A DNA stretch of 64,000 nt from Ypsolopha sequella (taxonomy: Eukaryota > Arthropoda > Insecta > Lepidoptera > Ypsolophidae): contig CAKOHE010000043.1 in the NCBI GenBank assembly GCA_934047225.1, positions 1-64,000 of the forward strand, read 5' to 3'. A program made the position numbers and the translations under genes. Shown piece by piece: positions 53,091-64,000 of the stretch; within the stretch, counting starts at the first letter, position 1, and the number at the start of each line of letters is the position of its first letter. The notes under the pieces are model-generated. The model was not told the origin of the DNA. It worked only from the letters and a program-made list of their open reading frames with translations, and searched no databases.

Positions 53091-55983
53091 GTAAATGGCG
53101 TTTTTAAAAAAATAGGGATTAAACATTTATCACACCGATGATGCAGTCGCTCATCGCCATTCTGTGGTTTTGATGGTTACCGTGGATTTACCGCCAACAA
53201 ACACTCAGACGTCAGAGTCTCATCCGAGTCCTGGTCTATCCACTATTATCTTATGCATGACTTTGGTATCATACCAATGGTATGCTTGGTACTTCAGCTA
53301 GCTCTGGCAATACTCGCCCTTTTAGCGGCTTTTTTTAAAGATGTGCTAATCGGGATGTTTCCAACACAACGGTTTTTGCGTATTCCGTCAACAAATGGAC
53401 GGAAACCTAAAATCGAGGTTTATCTGTCGTTTTATTTACAAGTTATTTAATTATTTAACACAGCAATGTTTCTATGACATTAAAAATTTTTTGAATTTAA
53501 GCAATGTTGTAATATAGCAAATTTATAGTTACTTAGAAATTAGTGATAATATTATATCTGGAAACAATTATTTCAATAAGTGTTTCTATTTAAATACATA
53601 TTATAATGTTAACTGAATAAAAAAACAAATAAGTTATATTTAATATTTGATAATATTATAGATACTTTATGAATAGATATTATAAAATGTATATTACTCT
53701 AAAATTTGCATGCCTGAATAAGATGCATGAATGATAATACTCACCATCTTTATGTATACCACAATTTATGCAAATAAATTATCTTTCTTTCTTTTAATCG
53801 TGTTTCTTTCTTCACAGAGTGTTGGACGAAGGCGTGTACAACTTCTACAACATCCCATACGCTGCAGCGCCGGTCGCCGAGCGAAGGTTCACTTATGGGC
53901 AGCCCTTGAACAACATCTCTATGTGCTGGAACGACACGCGCCAGGCGCACGCCCGCGGTCCCGCCTGCCTCCAGATGTTGGAGAACGGGACTATCACTGG
54001 TGAAGAAGACTGTCTATATCTAGATGTGGTCACCCCCCATGTCCGCTACGACTCTCCTCTCCCAGTTGTGGTACTCCTTGGAGCGAACACGCTGTCTGGT
54101 GGCGTCTCCCCTCTACAGCCGTCTCCTATGTACGCTCGCACTAAGGAGGTCGTTTTCGTTAGGCCGAACTTCAGACTCGGTCCTTTCGGTTTTCTCGCGC
54201 TCGATTTCCTATCCAATGCGAAGTATCCACCGACTTCAGGCAACTAAGCTCTCAGCGATCTCATAGCTGCGTTGGATTGGGTCAAGCAAAACATTAAACA
54301 CTTCGGGGGGGATGCGGAATCGGTCACGCTGTTGGGGCAGCGCGCCGGCGCAACGTTAGTCGCCGCTTTAACTACGATCAAGAAGGCTCAGAAATTGTAC
54401 TCTCGGGTTTGGTTATCGTCGCCGTCTGTCATCTTCCCTGGGGAGCCTTTGGAGCAGGCAGAGAAGACCAACGACCAGTTTAAGTTGAGAAGCCAATGCA
54501 GAGACGTCGACTGTCTGAGACGCGTGACTTCTACGGAGATTCTAACGGCGACCCCTGAAGTATGGCTCGAAACCAACCTCGACGCTTTGCCTCTGACCGG
54601 CGAACTGAGACACTCCTGGCTCGTCCTAGACGGGGATCTACTCAGGGTTCACGCATACGAGAGCTGGGACGCGCAGAAGAAAGCCAAGCTGACCCTCGGA
54701 AAGTAGAAGGAGTTCAAGCCGATGGTGTTCGGCACGACGCAACACTCGGGCCACTCGGAGCCTCTGCAGAAGAAGCACCTCAACTGGACCGCGGAAATGG
54801 TCGAGAAGGTAGTCAACGATAGCGCTATTGGAGAGAAGAATCTAACCGCAGCGGTGTTCAAGCATTTCAACAAAACGTACGAGGGTCTGGTAGAGTTGAT
54901 ATCGTCGGTGCGCACGCTGTGCCCGCTCGTGAGCCTGGCACGTATGCGTCTGGACGTGCCTCTGTACGTGGTGGCGGGTGCGGGAGCAGGCGGCGGTGCG
55001 GGCGGGGACGGGATAGCGGACGTGGCGGCTGACGTGCAGGCGATCCTCGGCACGTTCGCGTCCGACATGCCCGAGCAGCGCCGCTACATGGCCGCCATGC
55101 AGCAGCTGTTCTACTACTTCGTGTGGCACGGCCGCCTGCCCGGCCCCGACTCGCCGCTCATCTCCGTCGCGCAGGACCTGCTCCCCCTCGGGGAGCTGCC
55201 GCACTGCGACCTGCTCATACAGGAGGATTTGGTACCGAGGTTCGCGCACATCGACTAAACTACACAACGATTTATAGGCTCTTCGATGTTGTGGATTCCC
55301 CGTATCGTATCTTCCGTTTTTTAAATGTAACTAGGCGGTGAATCTCCTTGTGACGCTTGTAAATTAATTTCTCGTTTTACTTTTTTGTTTTTTTTTTTTA
55401 TATTTAACACGAGTGTGTTCCAAAAATTTTAGATTGTAAGTGTAATTTCCAAAGTATTTTTCTAAGTCTCTGATAACTTATGTTACGTACGATAGGTGTA
55501 ATTTTTTACATAACAAAAAATGCATTTTTTGAACTTTTTATACGCATTTTGCAACATACAGTTGTGTCGATTCGGCTAACTTATTCGACAGAACTAAACT
55601 TAATTTGAGCCTTCTGTTTTGTTCTTTCCGTATCGAAAAGACAAAGACAGAACGCTTAAAATAAGGTTAGTCCTGTCAAATGAGTTAAATTGTGTTTAGC
55701 CGAATCGACACTAGTAATCAGTTTTTGATCTCCGTGACCAAATATTGGACTTGTAATTCTAAAGACTGTTTTTAAACCGGTAGGAAGACTGGTAGGTAGG
55801 CTTCAATGAAACTAGCTGTTCATATATTATAGTTCAGTATTACAATGATCTCAAATGTATTTTGAGTACCGAATGATTGGCAAGTTTTTTAGCTATGGTA
55901 TAAGATAATTTTGTTGAGTTATTTGTGTTAGAGTTAGATGATAAGGCCATATCATACTCATTGAATAGATAATATAGAATAAA

Positions 55984-57899
55984 ATAGGGCTTTACTTAAT
56001 AATGGAAAAAGAACTGTCCCAAACTAAAGTCTATTTCTGGCGCAGCTCGAAAACCGGTCAATGGACACGTCTCCTGTAGTGCAAAATCAGTAAATTTTTA
56101 TAGTAACTAATTAATTAGTTATAGCAAAGCACAACACATATAGAATTTTTAAAAAATTCCTACTATTACCGAAGTTAGCGATAGCGGTATTTATCACTTT
56201 TCATATGAAATCGTGTCAGTTGACGTCACGAGACATGCCGTTAAACTCACTTTGATTGCCAATAACTTCGTAATTTTTTGAAGATATCGAAAAAAAATTT
56301 TTTTTTAAACGTAATTGATTTTCATAAAAATCTTCATGTAGGAGACGGGCTCATTACCTTTGCGCATTTTGTACTGGACCCCGTACCACGAAACGCGGTA
56401 ATAAAGATTGTATGGCGAGCGATACATATCGTTTTCTTACAGTTACAGTTTTTCCACTTGCCCTAGAAACTGACTTTAGTATCTTTTTGATATTTGTAGC
56501 ATAGAACGAATTAATGAGATTATACTATTGTCACCGATTTAAATTTTCAATATCAACCGTTTTGTATAACCATAATTGATTTTAATGTAAGTTAAATTCT
56601 AAGTCATTTCCCATTATAATGTGATTTATTTAAGTCTGATTAATCCAAAGAATAAGCCGAAATTTGTCCCATGCATTTTTGATGTGAATTGTTTTTAGAT
56701 AGGAATGAAACCTAATTTAGTTTACTTAAGAGTATGACATAGCCAAAACAAAAACCAGTTCCGGGCGTGGCTTATTCTATTTTACGATAGCGCGCGGGGG
56801 GAAATTCGTCCCGGTCTCTAAGCTCGCGTCACCATAGCAAAAATACGAATAGAGTGGACGAGGCAGGGTCAAAAGTAATACGTATTTTATTTTATCTAAT
56901 TTATTAGTGTATTTCGATCATCGTCACACGGCATTGATCCTACTTGCTATCACGTCGGGACGTAAATTTATTATGGTCGGCTAAAAGTGGTTTTTTGAGT
57001 GTTTGATTTATCAGTTGACCCTCGGAACATTTCAGACACTCCTTTAGAGATACATAATAATATTGTGACGGTTAATTGTCACCATTACCCATTCTTTAAA
57101 TATTTTTGCCCGTTGAGCTGGTTTTACACTTGCGGGAAAATAAATTGGACAAAAAATTTCTTTACAAAAATTTTTTACTAAAGTTGTTATTACAAAAAGT
57201 GGAAACTAACAAATATTCTCAGAAGGAATGCACCACGTCACTATCTATCTCACTGTAGCCTATATCAATTATGCCTCTCTCATTCAACCACGTTTAACTG
57301 CGTTACTATCTCATTCCAACTCATTTTAAATAGCGTCACTATTTATCTCACTCTAACGCGTGTTAAATGGCATTTCTAATGAACGTCAAATATTTTTACT
57401 GCCCGCCACTCTTTCATTCTAAATTCTAATTATTTTAAAAAATACGCAGCTCCTTTGGTAGTAAAATAGCAATAACTTTTTTTTCAAAAGTAATACACAG
57501 AAATTGCCAGATCATTTGAAAAACAATATTTTATGAGCCGTTATTTAAGATAATTTGCAAAACTAACATAGGACATTTTTTTTCAGGGTGTGGTATCGAA
57601 CTAACCTAATTACAAAAAATTGCTCATAAATTGGGTTTTTATTTTTCTTCCTGATGTAACAGCATTTCAAGGTTTGTTTTTGACTTTATCAATAGCATGA
57701 CTATTCAGAGTTGCGCAACAAAAATTTTATTCTTAGAATTTAGAACTGGTTAGCTTTGACTCTCAAAAATCTATTCGAATTTATAAAAGTACCATCAACT
57801 CGAAGACTATCTACTTTTTGCTGAGGTCATAATTTGATATTCTGGTCAGTCATGAGCTGGCCTACCAGCCTTCCAAGGGAAAGCGTTGACTTTTGGGAC
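55984..57899. other. Downstream region without recognised genes
   Basis: AT-rich sequence beyond the polyadenylation signal of the neurotactin-like gene. Short open frames (56278-56466, 56999-57181) have no visible homology. Confidence 0.45.
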
Positions 57900-59700
57900 A
57901 CCTGTTTACCCTTGGGATAAATCGCCAAGTGTTAAAATATAGAAATTTATTTGTATTATAGTTTGAAATGTTCAGGTCCCTTTACGCAAAATTAAAAAAC
58001 AAAACTCTTTTAAGATTAATTTGTTGTCCCTATGTTTGTCTGTTTGTCCGTTTGTCTAGGCAATTTTTCTGGGTAAAATCAATAAATGCTAATATTTACA
58101 GCCCTGTAAAATATACATTTATAACGTTTTTATGGCCTTTTGTTTAACTTTTTCATACAAATTTTCTCCTTATGAAAATATAGAGATCAACACTTCACAT
58201 AATATTTTGCATTTGAAAGAAAGCACAGAAAGGAACTGTAGAACAAATAATGTAAAAAATATAAAACCATATCTTTCTATTCTAAAGGGATTAATAATTT
58301 ACTGTTTGTTCAATGTGGCGATAGCTTTGTTTATTTATTTTTTCTTTGTTACAAAGATAACAAATATTTTCATACAAGGTTAAGGTTAAGGGCTATTTCT
58401 CCGAATTTGTAACAAAATATTAAGAAATAATTATAACGGTAAAGTACAACTTTTAGCTAAGACAATTTATTGTTAAAAGTTTGCTATATGCATAAACATA
58501 TTTTAATGATATTATGGTATCTTCAAAATAATTGGGTTTTCCATAAGCGTGATATCAGATTATTTAAGACATTTACGGCTGGTATCACGACGACGGATAA
58601 GCCAATTATTTTATTATTATTGTAATATAATTAAAAATATGTTAATGCATACAGCAGACTTTTAATTATCAGTTTTCTTAACTAAAAGTTGTATTTTTAC
58701 TTATTGAAATTGTATTTCTCATCAAAAAGTGCAAGATGACAAGATATTCAAAATAAGTTAATTGAATTTGTGAAATGGTTTCAGGTCAAAACAGTTTTCC
58801 ATGAAACGGTAATTGTTTATACTTAGCAAAGTGTGTAAACTTAGTCATATTTACATGAACGACGCCTGTATTTCTCTCTTTTTTATTTCCAGTATAGATA
58901 AAAATATACAAACTTGTTAAACTTTGTGTAAAAACGAGGCAATATTGACGATATCCTGACAGCTATTATGATGGTGTTTTATAAAATTTTGCTTTTTGGG
59001 CTGTATAGAGACGTAGGTAGATGTCACTAGAATATACTCATGAAAAAAGATATGAAGAAAATAAGCTGTAGACTTCACATTCGGTTTATACCTGTTGTAT
59101 GAATTTTAAGAAAAATACAGGGGTAAAGGGACCTCTTAAGGAAAACCTTGTATTAAACTATTTGTTACCTTAGTAAAAAATAATTCAAGGAAAAAAATAA
59201 ACAAAGCTATCGCCACATTGAACAGTAGATAATTAATCCCTTTAGAATAGAACAACATGGTTTTCATATTTTTTACATTATTTGTTCAACAATTCCTTTC
59301 TGTGTTGACTTTTAAATGCAAAATATTATCTCAAGTGTTCATCCCTACATTTTCATAGTGAGAAAATTTGTATGAAAAACGTAAAAACCTAAAACCTAAT
59401 ATAAATAAAAACGTCAAAAGTATGTTTTTACAGCTCTATAGAGGGCCGTTTATATTGGTATTTATTAATTTTACCCAGAAAAAATTGTCTAGACAAACGG
59501 ACACACAGACAAACATAGGGATAACAAATTAATCCTAAAAGAGTTTCATTGTTTTCATTTTGCGTAACAGAACCTGAACATGTACCGACAGGATTATCTA
59601 CGATCTAATAATTTTGCCATGCACTGCAAATATTTTAAAATAAATTTCTATATTTTAAATGCTTGGCGATTTATCCCAAGTAAGTGTACCTATATAATTT
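57900..59700. repeat. Long inverted repeat (about 500-bp arms, about 740-bp spacer)
   Basis: The left arm (about 57900-58390) and right arm (about 59130-59700) are inverted copies. Examples are 'gggataaatcgccaagtgtt' against the complement at 59664-59680, 'tgtccctatgtttgtctgtt' against 'acagacaaacatagggataa', and 'caatgtggcgatagctttgt' against 'acaaagctatcgccacattg'. Similarity is roughly 85 percent by eye. The spacer holds a smaller palindrome (about 58444-58700). Either a foldback transposon or two insertions in opposite orientation. Confidence 0.8.
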
Positions 59701-60615
59701 GCAAAAAACTTCACTTATTGGACCTGAAATGGTGAGCCAATACTAGAGGGTAATTTCACGAAAAGGTCATTGACCTTTGTTACAGATCTCAGTAAGTATA
59801 AGTAAATTAATTTGGGTTTCAATAACGATCACAAAATTATTCTTTTAGAGTAACATATATTATTTTCCCGCATAAAAGTATGAATTCATTCCAAATTCAT
59901 TCAGTTTTGTTGTTATGACTATGGCACGATGTAGCTAAATCACTCATACGCATATTTTGTTGAGTTTTTAACGGCAGGAATATGATGCTCCTCGAAATAT
60001 AACTTTATAAAATTAATTTCAATGTGTTTTGAAGTAGTTTTGGGACATATTTATAGCTTGCAAAAAAGGGCACAGGTTCCACGTCTTACGGGCGCCAACG
60101 CTAGGCGTAGACTGACAATATCTTGCTGCCGCTGACTGCATCAGTGGATTTACGTATTTTTGGAAAAAGGGGGTGCTTTTTTGACCCGAATAACGTGGTA
60201 TTTGGAAAATGAATAGATATCATTCACACTAATTTTATTAAAAAAAAACCAACAAAATCGCGAAAGCGATACCTGAAACAAAATCAATAAGAAGTGTGCA
60301 ATAGAGGGTTACAAAAAATTCATTGACAGTACAAATATGAATCGATTAACGTGGTTTCTGGAAAATGAATACCTTAAAGTTCAACCAAAAACATGTATTT
60401 TTTTTATGGCTATACGTAACCTAATTATTGCAACAAAATCATCCGAAAGCTGACATTTTATTTCTGTTTGTATTTTCGTTCCCCCTCTCTACAAGAGACA
60501 TGTCCGGTAAAGTGGGCATACTGCATTAGTTCTCAAAGATGATAACCAACTATTTGATGTATTTAATTATTTTATAAGGCTGGTCGAGAATTTCAAAATA
60601 ACATATGTAGGTCCC

Positions 60616-60725
60616 GGCAGTAAATAATGCACATCGTATCGTAGCGTCATCTCTGTCGCACGAAGCACTAACAGTCCGGTGAGAGAGACGAAGCCGAAGA
60701 TAGCCGATGTGCATTATTTACTGCC
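60616..60725. mobile_element. 110-bp MITE with perfect 21-bp terminal inverted repeats
   Basis: Termini ggcagtaaataatgcacatc(g) and the exact complement. The centre contains 'cgtcatctctgtcgcacgaa'. No coding capacity. Confidence 0.88.
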
Positions 60726-61171
60726 GCTGCCTGTACATGTGTTTGGTTCAGATTCCCCTAATCTTGCCAAAATGCTTTAACTGCCAATGTCCTTGCACTG
60801 TAGCTTATTTATAGCGCTTTCATGTAAAATGTACATTTATTTGAATAAATAAATGAAAGACTGAGACTATTTTTTATTTAATACATTTTTAGAAATATTT
60901 TGAACTCTTTCGATAACGTGAAGTTTTATGACTCCAAATACAATTTTTTTATTTATACACAAGTAATTTTTACAATTCTTTGGACCCTCGTTTTAAGCTA
61001 ACAATAACCTAATACAGGTTAAAAAGGAGGGTCCAAATTCCAAATGCGGACCAAACAGGACCACCCCTAACATTTCGTCATCCCGTCAGGAATTTGAATG
61101 TGTCTACAACAGTTCGTCGTCGCGGTCGGGAATTTAGAATAATAGGTACGTCGCAGGTAAATTGTTAAAGC

Positions 61172-61310
61172 CGTGAAATTGTAATTTTGATAAATAATAC
61201 TTGTACATACGGTTTCACAGTTACATCACTCTTATTTTCATTTAAAATTCATTCATTTAATTTCTTTATTGTTTCTTGATAATGCCGCAAGGCGAAACCG
61301 GTGATATCGA
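61172..61310. mobile_element. Penelope-like terminal sequence, second copy (tentative)
   Basis: 'cttgataatgccgcaaggcg' followed by 'aaaccggtgata' on the plus strand mirrors the motif at 31603-31630, and 'ttttgataaataatacttgtac' at 61178 mirrors 31555-31575. Confidence 0.35.
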
Positions 61311-61497
61311 GGGCATCAAACTGAAAAGGCGTATCTACAGATTTTCTGAATTCCGAAAATTCCAATTTATTGGACGTATAAAAAATATTTACAGTCGATA
61401 CCATGGACGAACGTCTATGCTTAACACTAACCGCATGCAAAATTTCAAGTTTGTAGGCCTGCTAGAACACCAAAATGGAACAGAAGTATTGTACTCG

Positions 61498-61617
61498 CGT
61501 AGTTTTGTGTGAGTATGGGCATTTCTTCCAGGAGGCCCGCCAACAGTGGCGAAATATTGGAAAGGCCTATAAAGGTCCAGCAGTGGACGAAGACAGGCTG
61601 ATGGATGTATGGATGGA
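61498..61617 (+). mobile_element. RTE-tailed SINE-like retroposon, 5'-truncated copy 3
   Basis: 'gtgtgagtatgggcatttct' to 'ggaaaggcctataaaggtcc', 'agcagtggacgaagacaggc' and 'tgatggatgtatggatgg'. It matches the 3' third of 63216-63585 and is truncated at the 5' end, as expected for target-primed reverse transcription. Confidence 0.75.
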
Positions 61618-62141
61618 CATGGGAAATAATTATATTTGATAAAGTCATAATTAAGCGTGGTGTAATTAGTTATCACATATTAGTCAGCTGACAATACTCG
61701 ACACTTTTCATAAGAATCGCAATCTCTAAAATGCATCGCTCAGATGATATTCACAATTTAAACTATAAATAGAGTAGAAAAAGGAATGCTTCGGTGGCTT
61801 GGGCATATAAAGAGGTTGCAATGTAACTTGCTTACAGGATGTGCTGGTATTCTTGTCTGCAACTTAGCTGCACTTTCAATGGTTTCGGGAATGACATAAT
61901 GTAGTGATGGTCATCTAGCTGCATCAAGGCTTCTTTAGATAAAGAAATAGACGTAGGGTTGCATGTTTCATCAAGGTCTTGTAGAAATATTAGTCGATGA
62001 ATACGGTGTGGTGAGTATTGACTGTTGTGTCTGGTTGTTTAATGAGGTGGCAGGTTTTGCAACGCAATCATAGGCTGTAAGTGTATTAAAATATTTTAAT
62101 GTACACGTATGTATGTCTACTTTTTATTATGACTTTATCAA

Positions 62142-62260
62142 TCCGGCTTTGCTGGAAGAAATCTCTTTTTAGAGATAAGCTCGCCCATGTACATGATATC
62201 TCGAAGTACAGTATGCAAATAATATGTTTTTTATTTGTGTACAATAAAGAATAAAAATAT
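62142..62260 (+). mobile_element. Jockey-like 3' UTR tail
   Basis: 'tgctggaagaaatctctttt' then 'gagataagctcgcccatgta' and, further on, 'gtgtacaataaagaataaaa'. It is the same tail as downstream of the fragment at 3887-4570 (4828-4870). Only the 3' UTR remains. Confidence 0.65.
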
Positions 62261-62269
62261 AATGTTAGA

Positions 62270-62485
62270 ATGTACAAAAACAAATCAATATCATTTCAAC
62301 ACTATATTCTGTCTCTTTCTTACTTGTTAATATTACCCCAAAAGGCACAAATCTGTAGCCATCCCCTAAAGCTGCATATGTGCGTCTCTTGGAGGCCTCT
62401 GCTGCAGCTGCTGCCGCGCCAGCCCTAGTTGAGGTCGCATTGATGCGGGATGGGGCCAGTGTATCTACACAGGTCGCGTCCCACA
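62270..62485 (-). pseudogene. Non-LTR retrotransposon polyprotein C-terminal fragment
   Basis: The minus-strand frame reads …MWDATCVDTLAPSRINATS…, then Ala-rich …AGAAAAAAEASKRRTYAAL… and …YRFVPFGVI…. I recognise this W-D-x-T-x-x-D-T-L-A…FVPFGVET-type block as the C-terminal part of retroelement polyproteins abundant in Lepidoptera; the exact clade is uncertain. It diverges after GVI, so the end is cut off. Confidence 0.6.
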
Positions 62486-62619
62486 TAAGTACCGGTATAA
62501 TATATAAATCCTATTTTAACATAACTATGTAGGGTCGCGGAAACTAATTCTGACCCACTCTGAAACATTGTTACTTTAAACATGACCACGCTAAATAAGC
62601 AACTCGATGTGTGTCGGTA

Positions 62620-63215
62620 CAAATATCAACGGAAATGACATTGAAATAATGTTCACTTCAGCGTGCCTTGATAAGTGGCTGTTACAACAACCACTGCGTC
62701 TCCGGCTAGCGCAAAGTAGGACAAAATAATACTTTTCACATGGACGCCATGAACAGAAAAAAAAATTTGAACTTAAATTATTTAGATCTAAGAATTTCCT
62801 ATAATTTGGTGAAATAATAATTAAAATCGCTTTAGGCGTTTGGAAGGAGTAAGAGAATTCTTGTGTTAATCATGTGAAACTCTCGATGACTTTCTATTTT
62901 TTTTTGTCAAAGCTTACAGTAGAAATACAGTTTATGAAACTTAAAATTAATTTTTGACTATAATGCCTATCATATATTTTTATGAAAGTTTTTGGACCAC
63001 CCGTGTGGGAGGAGGAGGCCTTCAAAGACAGGTCCAAATTGCAGTTGGCGTATCCATTCGCCTTAAAAAGTTGGCGTTTGTATTGTGACATGACTTGACA
63101 TTAATATGCCAAGCTTTGACTAAAGCATAAAGGATAAAGTACGTCCATGGGATAAAGGAAGACCGGCTACCTTCACACAAATCTCTACTCAAAAACGGCG
63201 CGAATACCTGCGATG
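62620..63215. other. No gene recognised
   Basis: AT-rich spacer; minus-strand open frames here (63459-63022) overlap the retroposon that follows and are not genes. Confidence 0.45.
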
Positions 63216-63585
63216 AGCTTTGTTGGTGTCGACCAATCTGATGCCGGGCTCGACTGTGGAGGTACCCCATCTTACTTGGAGACCCCCTCGGAGTAATTCG
63301 GAGGAGAGTAAGAGGACAGCTCACAGGCAAAAAACCAGGAGTCCTACCATGCCTGAGACAGATGGATGGCGGTATATCCATCCCTAACAGCCGGGCCTTA
63401 TATGGAACAGACTGGTGACGGGCAGCGTCGTCACTGGTGCGAGGGTTCCGGCACCGCACTCACCAACCCGCCTGCCCAGCGTGTGTGAGTATGGGCAATT
63501 CTTTCAGGATTACGCCGGGAGTGGCAAAGTCCTGGAAAGGCTTATGTCCAGCAGTGGACAAACTAGGCTGATGGATGGATGATGG
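63216..63585 (+). mobile_element. RTE-tailed SINE-like retroposon, copy 2 (full length)
   Basis: Sense copy from 'gtgtcgaccaatctgatgcc' through 'gtatatccatccctaacag', 'gagtatgggcaattctttca' and 'cttatgtccagcagtggaca' to 'gatggatggatgatgg'. It pairs with the inverted copy at 52712-53090 over nearly its entire length. No tRNA-like B box is obvious in it, so it may be an internally deleted RTE rather than a true SINE. Confidence 0.8.
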
Positions 63586-64000
63586 AAATGTAAATGTCAG
63601 TAGAGAGCTTCAGGAAATAAAAATAAAACACGCTATTTACAAAAAGTAATTTTTATATTATATAATTTTATTCTTATAAAAAAAATACATTTTGATTAAA
63701 CGGGGAACTATAATAAACATAAATTGGCTTCCTTAAATTAAATAACTTATGCTGAGCACAAGGCGGCTCGAAATATAACTTGCTTTAATTCGTTTATGTT
63801 TATATTTTAATAGGTATTGCTAAATCTATAAATACTTATAAAGAAAAGCCGAATGCTTACAGATATATTTCATAAAATAATATCCTTGCATAAACGTACA
63901 CTATTAATAAGATGGTAAAAAATTCGTGTCTGAATATTGAATAAAAAATTTACGCCACATTACAGCTGCAGTGATTCCTATAAACTAATCAATATGCAAA
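63586..64000. other. No gene recognised
   Basis: AT-rich end of the window with no recognisable frame or repeat. Confidence 0.5.

Larger units (their letters stand above)
49300..55258 (+). pseudogene. Nrt: Neurotactin-like gene, four coding exons, two in-frame stops
   Basis: Coding exons: 49300-49392, 50176-50239, 50687-50825 and 53818-55258, all with GT/AG junctions and compatible phases (578 codons). Exons 1-2 give an acidic/basic cytoplasmic N-terminus. Exon 3 gives a single membrane segment (IVVCLVVALVLLAVIIG, about residues 55-71), implying a type II protein. Exon 4 encodes a cholinesterase-like ectodomain with YNIPYA, EDCLYLD (about 160) and FGGDAESVTLLGQRAGATL; the nucleophile elbow G-x-S-x-G is GQRAG, so it is catalytically dead, as expected for the adhesion protein neurotactin. 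TAA at 54245-54247 (codon 242) and TAG at 54704-54706 (codon 395) interrupt it without any frameshift. An in-frame upstream ATG at 49258 is an alternative start. The fly protein has a longer cytoplasmic part, so upstream exons may exist. AATAAA lies at 55978-55983. Confidence 0.82.

Noticed and set aside
54649..55267. Minus-strand frames of about 140 codons opposite the neurotactin-like exon
   Set aside because: Antisense shadows of a GC-rich exon with clear sense homology.

Overview
This window looks like AT-rich, repeat-dense insect DNA, most probably from a moth or butterfly (Lepidoptera). That is an inference from the repeat families: 3' tails of RTE retrotransposons reading 'gtccagcagtggac...gctgatgg', the 'aaccgacttc' and 'ggtacggaacc...gaccggttt' element families, a tRNA-headed SINE, and P-element-like THAP transposases. 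Nothing prokaryotic is visible. Only one host gene is convincing; almost everything else recognisable is mobile DNA, much of it nested.

Layout. 0.2-6.4 kb: remains of five non-LTR retrotransposons on both strands, a palindromic MITE and PIF/Harbinger-like MITEs. 6.4-9.9 kb: no gene seen. 9.9-20.4 kb: two tandem P-superfamily transposase genes in the same orientation. The first has a THAP DNA-binding domain split over two exons; the second has no THAP exon that I can find. Both carry frameshifts, and their introns hold a SINE, an RTE tail and a 1.1-kb composite element. 20.4-26.5 kb: a Jockey-like retrotransposon fragment split by a complete 5.1-kb LTR element whose two 344-bp LTRs look identical. 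That element has gag and protease regions but no reverse transcriptase; the place of pol is taken by an 87-bp tandem repeat that is also present in its own gag. 26.5-36.6 kb: an endonuclease fragment, a 20/40-bp minisatellite, GC-rich foldbacks, a second copy of the composite element and a dense MITE cluster. 37.3-38.5 kb: exactly 18 units of a 67-bp satellite. 39.6-47.1 kb: a nearly complete BEL/Pao element on the minus strand, with gag and pol in one frame separated by a single TGA.

49.3-56.0 kb: a four-exon neurotactin-like gene (type II membrane protein with a catalytically dead cholinesterase-like ectodomain). Its splice sites and frame are intact, but two in-frame stop codons interrupt the last exon. 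56-64 kb: no gene; a long inverted repeat, MITEs, repeated RTE-tailed retroposons and non-LTR tails.

The items I would examine first are the gag-pro-repeat LTR element, the tandem P-like genes, the neurotactin stop codons, the UGA-CUA hairpin between gag and pol of the BEL element, and the 42-bp loop that lies in opposite orientation in the two composite elements.
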